Source: JAWSVE01 sp050633885
GTDB taxonomy: Bacteria > Pseudomonadota > Gammaproteobacteria > Pseudomonadales > Cellvibrionaceae
NCBI GenBank assembly: GCA_050633885.1
Contig: JBOEHK010000005.1
Span: forward strand, 1-64,000
Direction of reading: 5' to 3'
Length of the DNA stretch: 64,000 nucleotides
Both the position numbers and the translations under genes were made by a program. Below are positions 55,901-64,000 of the stretch, piece after piece (position 1 is the first letter of the stretch; each line of letters starts with the position of its first letter). The notes below the pieces were generated by a model. It did not search any database and had not been told where the DNA came from. It saw nothing but the letters and a program-made list of their open reading frames with translations.

Positions 55901-56129
55901 AGTCATCTAATGCACGCAATTCTTTTTCTAACGGTTTCACCAACATTCGAGCACCGTCTTGTGGTGAAATGCCGTCATGAAAAACTTGTACCATGACCAT
56001 TGGAACCGAAACTGCGGGATTTGCTTCAACAGTCATCGCTATTCGGGAAGCAAGCCCGGCAACAATAATTAAAATCAAAATACAAAATGTACTTCGAGAA
56101 CGAGATACCGCGTTTGCTAAGAAACTCAT
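52929..56129 (-). CDS. RND-family efflux transporter, inner-membrane pump
   Basis: 1066 residues, AcrB/MdtB-like, with 12 predicted helices and two large periplasmic loops (about 35-330 and 560-870). The N-terminus (FCILILIIVAGLASRIAMTVEANP) and helix 4 (FGMLLALGMLIDGAIVVTEF) follow the family. The proton-relay site has D398 but the second Asp of the usual DD pair is Gly399. It would export drugs or other solutes using the proton gradient, with the adaptor encoded 38 bp upstream and an outer-membrane channel from elsewhere. The Ala/Gly-rich GxxDG variant may mark a separate subfamily. Confidence 0.93.
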   Translation of the reverse strand: MSFLANAVSRSRSTFCILILIIVAGLASRIAMTVEANPAVSVPMVMVQVFHDGISPQDGARMLVKPLEKELRALDDLDQITATASESIANVAVMFEAEADLDKALDDVRAAVNRAKAELPQEAEEPVIMEMSAVGGPSIVVTVGGDEVSERIIYDVAQDLKRKIDAISLVLSADLVGEREEVAEAIVDPARLEQYGITSDELARAIANNNRLVPAGELEASQGRFPVKVPGLIETASDLFSLPLKSNATGSIALRDVADVRRTFKDPRGFNSVNGDKAIAIRVMKRTNANDIELVRLVREAVEAERERFPYGVNVGYTGDQSEFTLSMVSEMQGNILTAMALVMVIVVAALGIRSGLIVGFGIPFSLLFSLIILNLVGFSFNMMVMFGMLLALGMLIDGAIVVTEFADRKMAEGLSSKEAYAVAIKRMYWPVLASTATTLAAFLPIMFWPGVAGEFMRYLPVTVFAVLLGSLFYALLFAPVIGSLLGKSKRNENSPDSLQNLRDLESGDISKLNGITGLYGRALTWLTHRILRTAVGGLILLIFIFILFGKYSKGIEFFGSSEPKYVDVHIRAQGNLSVSEIRDLVQEVEGIILNIPGVLVTNASSSTGGRNGESIKDQVGSILVELADTEDIESGSARDVVIEMRKRTANIPGIRVGLQVQEGGPPVGRPVNVQLESHNRDKLIKEARRIQFYMENNIPGLIDVVDSTPLPGITWEMEVDRTLASQLGASITEVGRAVQLVTNGVKLGEYRPDDAEEPVDIRVRYPEEYRGVNSLNLLRVNTMQGPIALSTFVKRVPKPTVDKVDRVDGIEVMTIKGGVEEGVLVDDMVKKVQEYLADNPVDPEINVVFRGNNEEQEKSANFLGVAMGLALFLMFILLVTQFNSFYQGILILSAVIMSTAGVLLGLLITGSVFSTILTGTGIVALAGIVVNNNIVLIDTYNVLRKENPGLSLAQIAVMASTQRLRPVFLTTFTTILGLLPMALGLSVDLVGRSIQHGGPIATQWVPLASAIVYGLTFSTFLTLLLTPILLLVPERFKHIFVKHFLPIWEEDFKPLFVKERSENTN

Positions 56130-56167
56130 GATGTAACGCCTACTTTTTTACAATTAGTTTTCAATTG

Positions 56168-57586
56168 CTATTCACTTCCGACTTGGCTGTCTTTTACCTG
56201 CTGAAGGGTGTCTTGAATTGTTTTTAATTGATTAGCTGTCTCAGATTCCTTCAGCTCACGTTTTAATTCATCTAATTTTTCAGCGCTATCTTCTAAACTG
56301 GTATCGTTCTCAACCGCTATTGAACTCAACTCATCAATCACTCCTCTCTCAGTCATGTCGCTGCTAATCACATTATTCTCAGCAGCAACATCTCCTTCAA
56401 GCACAGGAATATTTTTTTCATCCGACATATCACTCAATAAAAATTCGCTTTGATCAACAACATCTTTTTTTACCAATTCATGCGATATTTTTCCTGGTAT
56501 ATTGTCCACAAAAGTGACATCAACTTTTTCACCTTCACCCACATATTCCTGACCAACTGTAATTAATTTGATTGTCTCTGGTAATCCAGTCACCCAAACA
56601 CCATCCTCCGCATCACCCACGATATTCACATCATAAAAAACGACCTTATGATCATCATCTAAAACACGAATACCTAACTGACCATCGTCAGCTAACATGA
56701 GCAATGAAGCAGAAATTAAATGTGCTTTCGTATCGCCAATATATATTCCAATTTCAGCTGTCACTCCGCTAAACAGACGCATATCAGGGTTATCAACAGC
56801 AACTTCGATCCGATATGTTCTCGTCATCTCATCAGCACTACGAGAAATATAACGAATACTCCCTTTCAATATTTCCCCTGTCGCCAAACGCACGTCCGCC
56901 GAACTACCTTTAGGTATTTTAACTACATCGGCTTCCGATACTTGTCCGCTAATGACTAAGGGATCGAGATCTAAAACGGTTGCACAGATATCACCTGCTC
57001 GCATGAGTGCTCCAATCTCTGCAGGACGCTGATCCAAAACACCATCAAATGGAGCACGAATAACTGTTTTTTCTAAATCAATTTTTCGACGAAGCAAGGT
57101 TGCTTTTGCAGTATCCAATCTTGATTTCGCTGAAGCAATTGCAGTTTTAGATTGATAGCCTCCCGTTTTTAGTCGTAAAGACCCGTCATATTCTATTTGA
57201 GTTTGCTCTGCATTTGATTTTGCTTCTTCTAAGCGGAGTGCTCTATCTTCCACGGCTAACCGGCAAATAGCATCACCTCTGGCAACCTTTTTTCCTTTTT
57301 CTACAACAATGTCTTCAACCTGACCTGTCACTTCAGCTTTTACATCAACAAACCGATCTGATTCCGTTTTTCCCTTTACTAAAACACGCAAGGGAAATTT
57401 CATCGCACGAGCATGCTTAGCCCTCACTTGCGTTAAAGTTTCTTTTTGGTTTACTTGAGGTTTATTTGTCTCAGCTTTTTCTCCAGAAACAAAACCCGAA
57501 CCCAGCCAAATCAACATCAACAATGCAATGATTGTTGCATATCGGTAATTTTTGTTTATCCAAATTTGATTTAATGACGCTTGCAT
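56168..57586 (-). CDS. RND efflux periplasmic adaptor (membrane fusion protein)
   Basis: 472 residues from the ATG at 57586 (GGA 6 bases upstream). An N-terminal membrane anchor (YATIIALLMLIWLGSGFVSG) is followed by lipoyl (VKAEVTGQVEDIVVEKGKKVARGD), coiled-coil hairpin (about 115-155), and beta-barrel domains (LVISGQVSEADVVKIPKG). Family members end near residue 370; this one has about 100 extra residues, acidic and predicted helical (SSDMTERGVIDELSS, EKLDELKRELKESETANQLK). The pump gene follows 38 bp downstream, so the two form an operon. The tail's role is unknown. Confidence 0.92.
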   Translation of the reverse strand: MQASLNQIWINKNYRYATIIALLMLIWLGSGFVSGEKAETNKPQVNQKETLTQVRAKHARAMKFPLRVLVKGKTESDRFVDVKAEVTGQVEDIVVEKGKKVARGDAICRLAVEDRALRLEEAKSNAEQTQIEYDGSLRLKTGGYQSKTAIASAKSRLDTAKATLLRRKIDLEKTVIRAPFDGVLDQRPAEIGALMRAGDICATVLDLDPLVISGQVSEADVVKIPKGSSADVRLATGEILKGSIRYISRSADEMTRTYRIEVAVDNPDMRLFSGVTAEIGIYIGDTKAHLISASLLMLADDGQLGIRVLDDDHKVVFYDVNIVGDAEDGVWVTGLPETIKLITVGQEYVGEGEKVDVTFVDNIPGKISHELVKKDVVDQSEFLLSDMSDEKNIPVLEGDVAAENNVISSDMTERGVIDELSSIAVENDTSLEDSAEKLDELKRELKESETANQLKTIQDTLQQVKDSQVGSE

Positions 57587-58062
57587 AACAATCCACATAA
57601 CAGTAAAAAAATTAAAAAGTATTGACTAGAGAGTTCGATAATTCCAGAAGCCAGCAAAGAAAACGCTAACGCACTATGTGTTGCCCCTATCTGGCAAACA
57701 AGTTAATTAGTGTAAAAACTAATATGGGCTTAGAAGCGAATAATAAGCAACGATATGATTAAAAAATGATTTTCTAGATCTGACAAATACAACCTAAAGA
57801 CAATCTAAAGACACTAGAATAAATCAACAACAACTCAATTACTCCGCTAAGAGCATCCAAGCAAAGAACATGCTCGGAATTAGGCACAAAAAACAACTAA
57901 ATGGGGCCAAATAAGACGGTCAATATTTTAGTCCTCAGCTTCACATCTCACAAGGAAAATTCGACAAAAGAAGCTTTATCAACTCCCTCAAAAACAGAAA
58001 TTTCATGTGGCAGTCTTAGGTGTAACCCAGAAAGTAAATTTGAGCAGAAGAAAGCTGTATTT
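57587..58062. other. Intergenic region upstream of the efflux operon
   Basis: About 475 bp. It should hold the promoter for the minus-strand efflux genes. The 60-codon frame at 57901-58083 has no ribosome binding site and overlaps the next gene. No regulator gene of TetR or other type lies here. Confidence 0.35.
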
Positions 58063-58755
58063 TTAAACGATATTGGCAACTAGGCTTGGATCAATAGATC
58101 CGCCTTCATTAAATGAAGGGACACCAAACCTTGCATTCCATTTTACTAATTGTTGAGCCAAAGCCACACCCTGCTCATGTAATGATGCTAACTCCTCAAA
58201 GCTATCCTTAGTACCCACATACAGCTTTATACGATGATGATCACCAGCAAGGTCATCATCTGGGTATTTTGTCCGATAGACTTCCAGCTTCCACCGTAAA
58301 TTATGAACAGTATTTCTATAATAAATAAGTTTTGTCGGTAAGCTGATAGATCTAAAATCATTCAGCTCACCGAAGACAGTAAAGTCTGTAGCAAACGCCA
58401 ATATCTGCCGGCAATTGGCATCAGCAATTAGAGTTGCTGTTCTTTCATTACCTAGCAACAACGCAATATCGCCGAAGACTTCACCCGGCGTAATATAATT
58501 AACAGCTTTTGTTTCTTCTGTTTCTTTACCCACAAAAACAGCCAACTGACCTTTCAGCAAAAAGTATAACCAGCTATCCGTCTCGCCTGAACGCAAGGCT
58601 GTTTCACCTGGCTCGTAAGATACTAAGCGGGAATGCGCGAGCAATAATTCAAACTGCCAAAAATCTTGTTGCTTTACATCTTTATAGAAGGGAATTGCTG
58701 ACAGCAATTGCTCTAGATTATCTCGAGGGAATTCTTTTATTTGTTTTATTTCCAT
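58063..58755 (-). CDS. Cyclic nucleotide-binding domain protein
   Basis: 230 residues from the ATG at 58755 (AGGG upstream); the GTG at 58767 is possible. Residues about 12-125 form a CAP-ED/cNMP-binding beta-roll (LVSYEPGETALRSGETDSWLYFLLKGQLAVFVG, YITPGEVFGDIALLLGNERTATLIADANCRQILAF), with the phosphate-binding FGDIALL motif. No DNA-binding helix-turn-helix is seen after it; the rest is helical. It may act as a sensory regulator without DNA binding. Confidence 0.82.
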   Translation of the reverse strand: MEIKQIKEFPRDNLEQLLSAIPFYKDVKQQDFWQFELLLAHSRLVSYEPGETALRSGETDSWLYFLLKGQLAVFVGKETEETKAVNYITPGEVFGDIALLLGNERTATLIADANCRQILAFATDFTVFGELNDFRSISLPTKLIYYRNTVHNLRWKLEVYRTKYPDDDLAGDHHRIKLYVGTKDSFEELASLHEQGVALAQQLVKWNARFGVPSFNEGGSIDPSLVANIV

Positions 58756-59288
58756 AAACCCTAACACTTATGATGGCCGTAAAAACACATGATGAATCTT
58801 GCGCCATCATGAGCCAAATATCATCAAATTTTAGCTCTTTACCTAGGTTAACCCTAAAGGCGTTCAACCAAAATGAGAACTAGTACCAAGAAAAGTGCTC
58901 TTCTGTTATCACTCAATAATCTATTTTTGCTACCCAAATACTGAGACGGCTGAATAACGCGACGAAAGGAATCGCGGGACAATTATTCAAAAAACTCCAA
59001 AATTTAAGGATAAACATCCCAAAAATTCGGCTTTAAGATGTATTTTGTCTGCAAGCATCGTCGCCTAATCATCAAATAGCACTTAAGTACCATTCGATTG
59101 ACTCTGCATTCTTAGGGGGCGGTTTACTATGAATCTTAATTACTCTATAAACCTCAATAAGGTATTAGCGCAGGACAATGATTTTTAACACTTTATTATT
59201 CACAGAACTAATTGTCTTGTAGCCTATCAAATATAAGTCGAATAAGCGGAAAAGCTTATACTATGACAATACGGAGCAATTTAATCTT
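58756..59288. other. Intergenic region between the cNMP protein and the TonB fusion
   Basis: 530 bp between divergent genes. It must contain both promoters. No ORF, operator or RNA element could be supported. Confidence 0.35.
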
Positions 59289-60548
59289 ATGAAGACTAAC
59301 CGATACTCTAAATTTAGTTTCATCGTGGCGCTAGTTTTTATGTCCTCTTGGGCTTCTGCAGAGCCATTACTCAATGGCTTAGCGATCAGTACCGAGTTAA
59401 GTAAAGAGCGATTTATAGCCGCACTCTATTCAGATAGTTTAAGCTCAAATGCTGAAACCATCCTTAACGGATCAGGCGAAAGAGCAATGGAACTTAAAGT
59501 CACAGATCGGCGATTATCCGCTCGAAGTCTGAATAGTATGTGGATTGAAGGCATTGCCATTAACAACCGAGGTCCAGCGCTTGAGGCTCAAGCACAAAAT
59601 CTAGCATCGTTAACGAACATGATTCGTAAGCGTTTAGTCGCAGGGGACACATTACGTTTTGATGCATCACCCGGAAACGGAACAACAGTGACCCTTAACG
59701 GTGTTCAATTAGGGACTATTGCATCTGATGAGTTTTTCCCAATTTTATTGAGAACGTGGATTGGCCGAGTTCCACTATCATCGGATTTCAAAACAGGGTT
59801 GTTAGGTGCTGGCAATGTTGATAGCGACTTAGAATCTAGGTACCGATCCATTTCACCTGACCCTGCAAGAATAGAATTAGTATCGACATGGACAAATGCG
59901 GCTCCGCCAGCGCCAGTGGTAACAGACCAAACTATCGCACCGCCGCCACCATCCGTTTCAGTTCGCCCTCCTAGACCAACATTAAGTCCTAGCGAGCTAG
60001 CCAAGCCAACCATTGCGGCCATTCGCGATCAAGATCCACCTAAAGCAGTCATAGCAACAAAACCGTCAGAAACAAAACCAAAGCCTGCTGCTGAAGTTAT
60101 TAAACCTCAAGAACCAAAGCCCGTTGAAATCGCTGCAGTTAAACCGAGCCCCGATCCAGTCGTAGCAGCTCCGAAGCCAACACCTCCTCCACTATCACAA
60201 GAAGAAGATGAGGAGGAAGAGGAGGAGGAACAAGTTACATTTTCAGCTTCAAGCCTACTGGAAAGACAATATTATGTATCCGATTCAATGATCGCGATCC
60301 AAAAAAGTGTCTCGTATCCTCGTCGCTCTATTGAGAGAAATCAACAAGGCTCTGTACGACTAGCCGTTACTGTCGATAGAGAAGGAACCGTACAGGACGT
60401 GCAAACAGTTGAAGAATCACGGCATGAGCTCCTGAATAGAGCCGCAATAAGGGCCGTTGAAAAAGCCGGGCCATTGTCAAAACTTCCGGATAGCTTAGGT
60501 GGTGATAGCTTTACTTTCACAGTACCTATTACGTTTACAGTCCAGTAA
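59289..60548 (+). CDS. Chalcone isomerase-like domain fused to a TonB C-terminal domain
   Basis: 419 residues. A cleavable signal peptide (SFIVALVFMSSWASAEP) replaces the usual TonB membrane anchor. Residues about 27-185 match the bacterial chalcone isomerase-like fold (IAALYSDSLSSNAETILNGSGERAMELKV, SLNSMWIEGIAINN, GTIASDEFFPILLRTWIGRVPLSSDFKTGLLG). A Pro/Lys linker (about 195-310) ending in a Glu run precedes a TonB domain (about 335-419, YPRRSIERNQQGSVRLAVTVDREG). Without an inner-membrane anchor it cannot transmit energy as TonB does. It may bind a ligand and engage outer-membrane partners. Confidence 0.85.
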   Translation: MKTNRYSKFSFIVALVFMSSWASAEPLLNGLAISTELSKERFIAALYSDSLSSNAETILNGSGERAMELKVTDRRLSARSLNSMWIEGIAINNRGPALEAQAQNLASLTNMIRKRLVAGDTLRFDASPGNGTTVTLNGVQLGTIASDEFFPILLRTWIGRVPLSSDFKTGLLGAGNVDSDLESRYRSISPDPARIELVSTWTNAAPPAPVVTDQTIAPPPPSVSVRPPRPTLSPSELAKPTIAAIRDQDPPKAVIATKPSETKPKPAAEVIKPQEPKPVEIAAVKPSPDPVVAAPKPTPPPLSQEEDEEEEEEEQVTFSASSLLERQYYVSDSMIAIQKSVSYPRRSIERNQQGSVRLAVTVDREGTVQDVQTVEESRHELLNRAAIRAVEKAGPLSKLPDSLGGDSFTFTVPITFTVQ

Positions 60549-60557
60549 TATCAGATC

Positions 60558-60603
60558 AATCGACCAACAAAAAAGCCACNNGTGGCTTTTTTGTTGGTCG
60601 ATT
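60558..60603 (+). terminator. Terminator after the TonB fusion, with NN at its centre
   Basis: Two 22-bp arms (60558-60579 and 60582-60603) are exact reverse complements around NN (60580-60581), with a GCCAC/GTGGC core and T6. Same layout and arm length as the other NN palindrome at 52869-52914. Confidence 0.85.
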
Positions 60604-60664
60604 TTATAAATTAATAAAATGGACGACTTTTTCCCTATAATTTTTATTGCTTCTTGAATAAAAC

Positions 60665-61228
60665 TCACTTAATAGAAGACATCAAATCAATAATCACTTT
60701 ACGAATGCTCTGTTGTTCCATCGTAGAAATATCTTCCAATCGATCGACGTTAATTGAATGCAAATGGAGACAAGGTGTGGATGCATTAAGCTCTCTAAGA
60801 TCACCCTTCATCAAGATAGGTAATAACGGCTTCTCTGCTGGACGATGTTGATTCACGACCCGTAAACCAACCTGCAAAGGTACAGAGCGAAACACTCGTT
60901 TCCCACCTGATTTAAAAGGTATCCTCAAAAAAGTCCCTTGTTTGCCCAACATTTCCCCCGGAACGATATGCAATCCAGTTGCAATGATCGCCGCTTCAGG
61001 TATCCCGTTAAAATTATCATGATGAGCATAAGGGTTAGGTAAAATAACTAACTTTCTATTTTCTTCTTTTGGAAAGAATAAGTTGTAGTTTGTATAAAGT
61101 TGCTGCACAGAATTTGAGTAAACACACAGTTTATTCTCAAAGCTCATAACAAATTTAATTGCACTTTCTCGTTGCTTAAATGTGTTTAAGTCCCAGATAA
61201 GGTCTTTATTTTCTGTTGCTAAATCCAC
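60665..61228 (-). CDS. Hypothetical protein
   Basis: 187 residues with a GTG start; AGGGGA lies 5 bases upstream. No signal peptide or membrane helix. The middle is beta-rich (LVILPNPYAHHDNFNG, AIIATGLHIVPGEMLGKQGTFLRIPFKSGGKRVFRSVPLQVGLRVVN) and the end helical (TMEQQSIRKVIIDLMSSIK). The beta part and its position recall PilZ-like domains, but the RxxxR motif is not clear. I do not assign a function. It is convergent with the TonB fusion gene. Confidence 0.7.
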   Translation of the reverse strand: MDLATENKDLIWDLNTFKQRESAIKFVMSFENKLCVYSNSVQQLYTNYNLFFPKEENRKLVILPNPYAHHDNFNGIPEAAIIATGLHIVPGEMLGKQGTFLRIPFKSGGKRVFRSVPLQVGLRVVNQHRPAEKPLLPILMKGDLRELNASTPCLHLHSINVDRLEDISTMEQQSIRKVIIDLMSSIK

Positions 61229-61535
61229 TAATGTCCCCTATAGCAATGACAATCCACTAGATCTATTAATTGTGTTCTTTGGCTCTTCAACGACTTTAAA
61301 GAGAAGACATTGAATCCTGTTTTAAGATTTCGGCTAGCTCTAAAATAAAGCAGCGAGCCTGACACATTTCCAACATATAATCAGTGCCTATCATCGCTTA
61401 ATTATTCCGTTCAACGCAAGTCAGCCCCCTTATTTTTTCCACCCAACAACCAATAAAGATTGACTCAGTCACTAATGAAGCGAGCAACCAATCGATGAAA
61501 GATGGTCTACGCTAAATAGTAGAAGTCAATATTGT
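61229..61535. other. Intergenic region upstream of the HDOD gene
   Basis: 307 bp between divergent genes. It should contain both promoters; nothing else is seen. Confidence 0.3.
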
Positions 61536-62489
61536 ATGAATTACACGCCAACCTTAATTCATTCAGGCATTGACGCTCCCAAATACTCGCTTAATACGGA
61601 CTTCTTGAAAAAGATGGAAAATAGTTCTGATATTTACTTTCAATCCATAGCAGATATATCCAATGAAATATCTGCCAATATTAAAGATGGCGCCATTGAT
61701 GTTCCCATCCTGCCAAGTATCGCTAGTAAGGTCATTATGCTCACCAACCAGCCCGATTCTAATGCAGCGGAATTGGCCAAATTAATTCAAAGTGATCCAC
61801 CCTTAGCCGCACATGTCATGAGAATTGCCAATTCTGCCGTCTACAGCCCCAATTCATCATTAGTGTCTCTTCAGCAGGCTATCGCACGACTTGGAATGTC
61901 TCTGATTACAGAAATAGCCGTCTCAGCTTCTCTTAACAGCAAAATGTTCTACACACCTGGCCTCGAAAAGCATACAGCTACAATTTGGGAGCATGGATTG
62001 CTGACGGCACTATGGGCAAAAGAAATTTCGAGAACAACCCGCAAGAATGTTGAAGCAACTTTTTTATGCGGCCTTTTACATTCTATTGGTCATCCAGTAG
62101 CACTTCACATGAGTTTTGAAATTAGCTCACAAAAAAATATCTTGATGCCGGAGGAATCGCACCTAAAGATTGCACAGAAATTTGAGAAACCTCTCGGTAT
62201 CTCGACTCTCCAACAATGGAGTATGCCCGAAATTATTGTAAGCTCAATCGAATATTTCGAAGATTACAAACGAGCTCCCCAGTTCAAAGAACAAACAGCC
62301 ACAGTCTATGCGGCTAGTCTCCTAGCCACTGAGTCTCAACAAAATGCAGGAGTAGCCAGTACGGATACTATCGATAAAATTTGCGACGATGATGTTTGGT
62401 CAGAACTGAATATTTATCGTGATGAAGTTGAGAAAATTATTTCTCTAAAAGCCGATACATTAGCAACATTACATGCGATGGAAAGCTAA
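61536..62489 (+). CDS. HDOD-domain signalling protein
   Basis: 317 residues. The HDOD domain spans about 58-260 (DVPILPSIASKVIMLTNQPDSNAAELAKLIQSDPPLAAHVMRIANSAVY, LVSLQQAIARLGMSLITEIAV, LLHSIGHPVALH). The catalytic HD pair of true HD-GYP phosphodiesterases is absent, as in the HDOD class, so it acts by protein contacts in signalling. The N-terminal 57 residues are not recognised. sthA begins 20 bp downstream on the same strand, so the two may be co-transcribed. Confidence 0.9.
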   Translation: MNYTPTLIHSGIDAPKYSLNTDFLKKMENSSDIYFQSIADISNEISANIKDGAIDVPILPSIASKVIMLTNQPDSNAAELAKLIQSDPPLAAHVMRIANSAVYSPNSSLVSLQQAIARLGMSLITEIAVSASLNSKMFYTPGLEKHTATIWEHGLLTALWAKEISRTTRKNVEATFLCGLLHSIGHPVALHMSFEISSQKNILMPEESHLKIAQKFEKPLGISTLQQWSMPEIIVSSIEYFEDYKRAPQFKEQTATVYAASLLATESQQNAGVASTDTIDKICDDDVWSELNIYRDEVEKIISLKADTLATLHAMES

Positions 62490-62509
62490 ACCACCTAAGG
62501 ATTTATTTC

Positions 62510-63898
62510 ATGAAGTATGATGTCATCGTCATCGGCAGCGGACCATCAGGACAAAAAGCCGCCATTCAAGCCGCGAAAGCTGAAAAATCAGTCGCACTTA
62601 TCGAACGAGACCAATACCTTGGAGGAGCTTGTGTTCATCGAGGCACCATTCCTTCAAAAACATTAAGAGAAAATGCATTACGCGTTACTCATATGCGCCA
62701 AAATGCAAAGCTCGCTAATTTTGAATTGGGTGAAGATGTAGAAATGAGCACACTGATCGATCGACTCGATCTTGTGGTGAAAGCTCATGATGATTATATG
62801 CGTCGACAAATTGAGCGTAATAATATTCAGTGGTTACATGGCCGCGCGACATTTATAGACAACAACACGATCAAACTCACAACACCAAAAGGCAAAGAAG
62901 AAATATTTTCTGCCGATCACTTTATTATCGCAGCAGGATCTTACCCTAGAACACCCGATAATATTCCAGTCGATCATGAGCATATTTTTGATAGCGATTC
63001 AATTTTATCACTCTTATATTTACCAAAATCACTCATTGTTTTGGGCGGTGGAGTTATTGCCAGCGAATATGCTTCTATCTTTCAAGCGCTGGGTGTTCAG
63101 GTCACAATGATTGACCGCTATCCAAGGCCGTTAGGGTTTTTGGATGATGACCTCACCGATAAATTCTTGCATGCATTTACAACAGCCGGTGGTATTTGGC
63201 TGGGAGAAACACAAGTTGACCAAGTGAAATGGGATGGACTTAATCAAGTGATTTGTTATTGCAAAAATGCTGACGGTGGAAATCTAGAAATTAGTAGCGA
63301 AAAATTACTTTGTGCGGCAGGACGAATTGCAAACGTAAAAGAATTAGCCATCGAAAACGCAGGGCTATCACTAAATGATCACGGATTAATAAGTGTAGAT
63401 GAAAATTTACGCACTCATGTCGACAATATTTTCGCTTCTGGCGATGTCATTGGCCCACCCTCATTAGCTTCAACAGCAATGGATCAAGGTCGAAGAGCAA
63501 CCTGCAATGCCATAGGCTTAGAAACAAACTCTATGAGCAATTTAATTCCGAGTGGTATTTATAGCATTCCAGAATTGTCTTCAATTGGTTTAAGTGAAAC
63601 CCAAGCCAAAGAAAAATTCGGTGACATAACAGTAGGCCGCGCGTTATTTGAAGAAATCGCACGCGGACAAATATCTGGTCTACAAGATGGCATGCTGAAA
63701 ATTGTTTGCGATAATCAAGGTAAAAAAATATTGGGGGTTATGATTGTTGGAGAAGGTGCTACCGAATTAATTCACATTGGACAAATGGCGCTAGTCGCCA
63801 ATGCTGACATCGATATTTTTGTTGAAAATATTTTTAATTTTCCGACTCTAGCTGAAGCTTACCGCGTAGCTGCCCTTTCGATAATAGGTCAGCGTTAG
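62510..63898 (+). CDS. sthA: Soluble pyridine nucleotide transhydrogenase
   Basis: 462 residues. It moves hydride between NADPH and NAD+ and balances the two pools in the cytoplasm. It is an FAD flavoprotein of the disulfide-reductase family (VIVIGSGPSGQKAAIQAAKA for FAD, VLGGGVIASEYASIFQALGVQV for NAD(P)). The redox site has C41 only; the second Cys is replaced by T46 (GGACVHRGTIPSK), the hallmark that separates SthA from lipoamide dehydrogenase. AAGGA precedes the ATG. It lies 20 bp after the HDOD gene. Confidence 0.94.
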   Translation: MKYDVIVIGSGPSGQKAAIQAAKAEKSVALIERDQYLGGACVHRGTIPSKTLRENALRVTHMRQNAKLANFELGEDVEMSTLIDRLDLVVKAHDDYMRRQIERNNIQWLHGRATFIDNNTIKLTTPKGKEEIFSADHFIIAAGSYPRTPDNIPVDHEHIFDSDSILSLLYLPKSLIVLGGGVIASEYASIFQALGVQVTMIDRYPRPLGFLDDDLTDKFLHAFTTAGGIWLGETQVDQVKWDGLNQVICYCKNADGGNLEISSEKLLCAAGRIANVKELAIENAGLSLNDHGLISVDENLRTHVDNIFASGDVIGPPSLASTAMDQGRRATCNAIGLETNSMSNLIPSGIYSIPELSSIGLSETQAKEKFGDITVGRALFEEIARGQISGLQDGMLKIVCDNQGKKILGVMIVGEGATELIHIGQMALVANADIDIFVENIFNFPTLAEAYRVAALSIIGQR

Positions 63899-64000
63899 GC
63901 TACTGCAATATTGGGAGTACTTTAAACCTTCAAGCTAAATTTTCTTTCTGGTCATCAGATACGCTGGCTATTTCTTCCTCTGCTTTTCCCGATCCTAGCA

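Noticed and set aside
58756..59288. Small RNA or additional gene in this 530-bp gap
   Set aside because: No promoter-terminator pair or coding frame could be supported.
62510..63898. Lipoamide dehydrogenase
   Set aside because: The second redox cysteine is Thr46, the arrangement of SthA, and no dehydrogenase-complex genes are adjacent.

Overview
The window (about 40% G+C by eye) reads as the chromosome of a marine-type gammaproteobacterium. The purL-mltF-tadA order, an AlgP-like histone-H1 mimic, NrdAB with two ATP cones, SthA, CsrA and single-gene GcvP all point to the Pseudomonadales/Cellvibrionales/Oceanospirillales neighbourhood. The exact genus is not resolved.

Layout. 1-2851 is the integrase end of a chromosomal integron. 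intI lies at 1778-2851 under a textbook LexA box, and three cassette ORFs read leftward away from it. Two attC sites are recognisable, and the cassette boundaries can be checked because each cassette's 5' TTRRRY is complementary to its own R''. 2852-11300 holds a gene remnant, a PDZ protein, purL, mltF, tadA and a 2Fe-2S ferredoxin. 11312-12745 is an aldehyde dehydrogenase.

12857-22249 is the most unusual block. It is a group of exported redox proteins on alternating strands: a redoxin/cytochrome c/copper type II monooxygenase fusion that keeps all six copper ligands of peptidylglycine hydroxylase (PHM), two NHL beta-propellers related to the PAL lyase, a HupE/UreJ-type membrane protein, a small c-type cytochrome and a PQQ dehydrogenase. 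PHM and PAL are the two halves of animal peptide-amidating PAM. Here they look like the core of a periplasmic copper-oxidase plus lyase route feeding a quinoprotein/cytochrome chain. The substrate is unknown.

22650-31161 carries a lipoprotein, a divergent MobA, an ECF sigma/NrsF anti-sigma pair with a candidate autoregulated promoter, an AEC transporter, a membrane Ser/Thr kinase with a partner lipoprotein, and GrxD. 31162-34652 has a candidate small RNA, argD, argF and a C-terminally extended CsrA. 34653-39755 is nrdAB with two DnaA boxes and a correctly spaced pair of NrdR boxes. 39900-49909 holds small hypotheticals, a REC-GGDEF cyclase, a UDG-like protein, a CvpA fusion, a HTH-cupin regulator divergent from gcvP, a DUF2007 protein and dinB with its own LexA box. 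50482-60548 holds the H1-like protein, a secreted unknown, an RND efflux pair, a cNMP-binding protein and a chalcone-isomerase-like/TonB fusion. 60665-63898 holds an unknown, an HDOD protein and sthA.

Two NN pairs (52891-52892, 60580-60581) sit exactly in the centre of perfect 22-bp inverted repeats that act as terminators. They look like an assembly ambiguity, not real gaps. No rRNA, tRNA, CRISPR array or insertion sequence was seen. Start codons were moved from the longest ORF wherever a ribosome binding site or signal peptide argued for it. All family assignments come from motifs recognised by eye; no searches were run.
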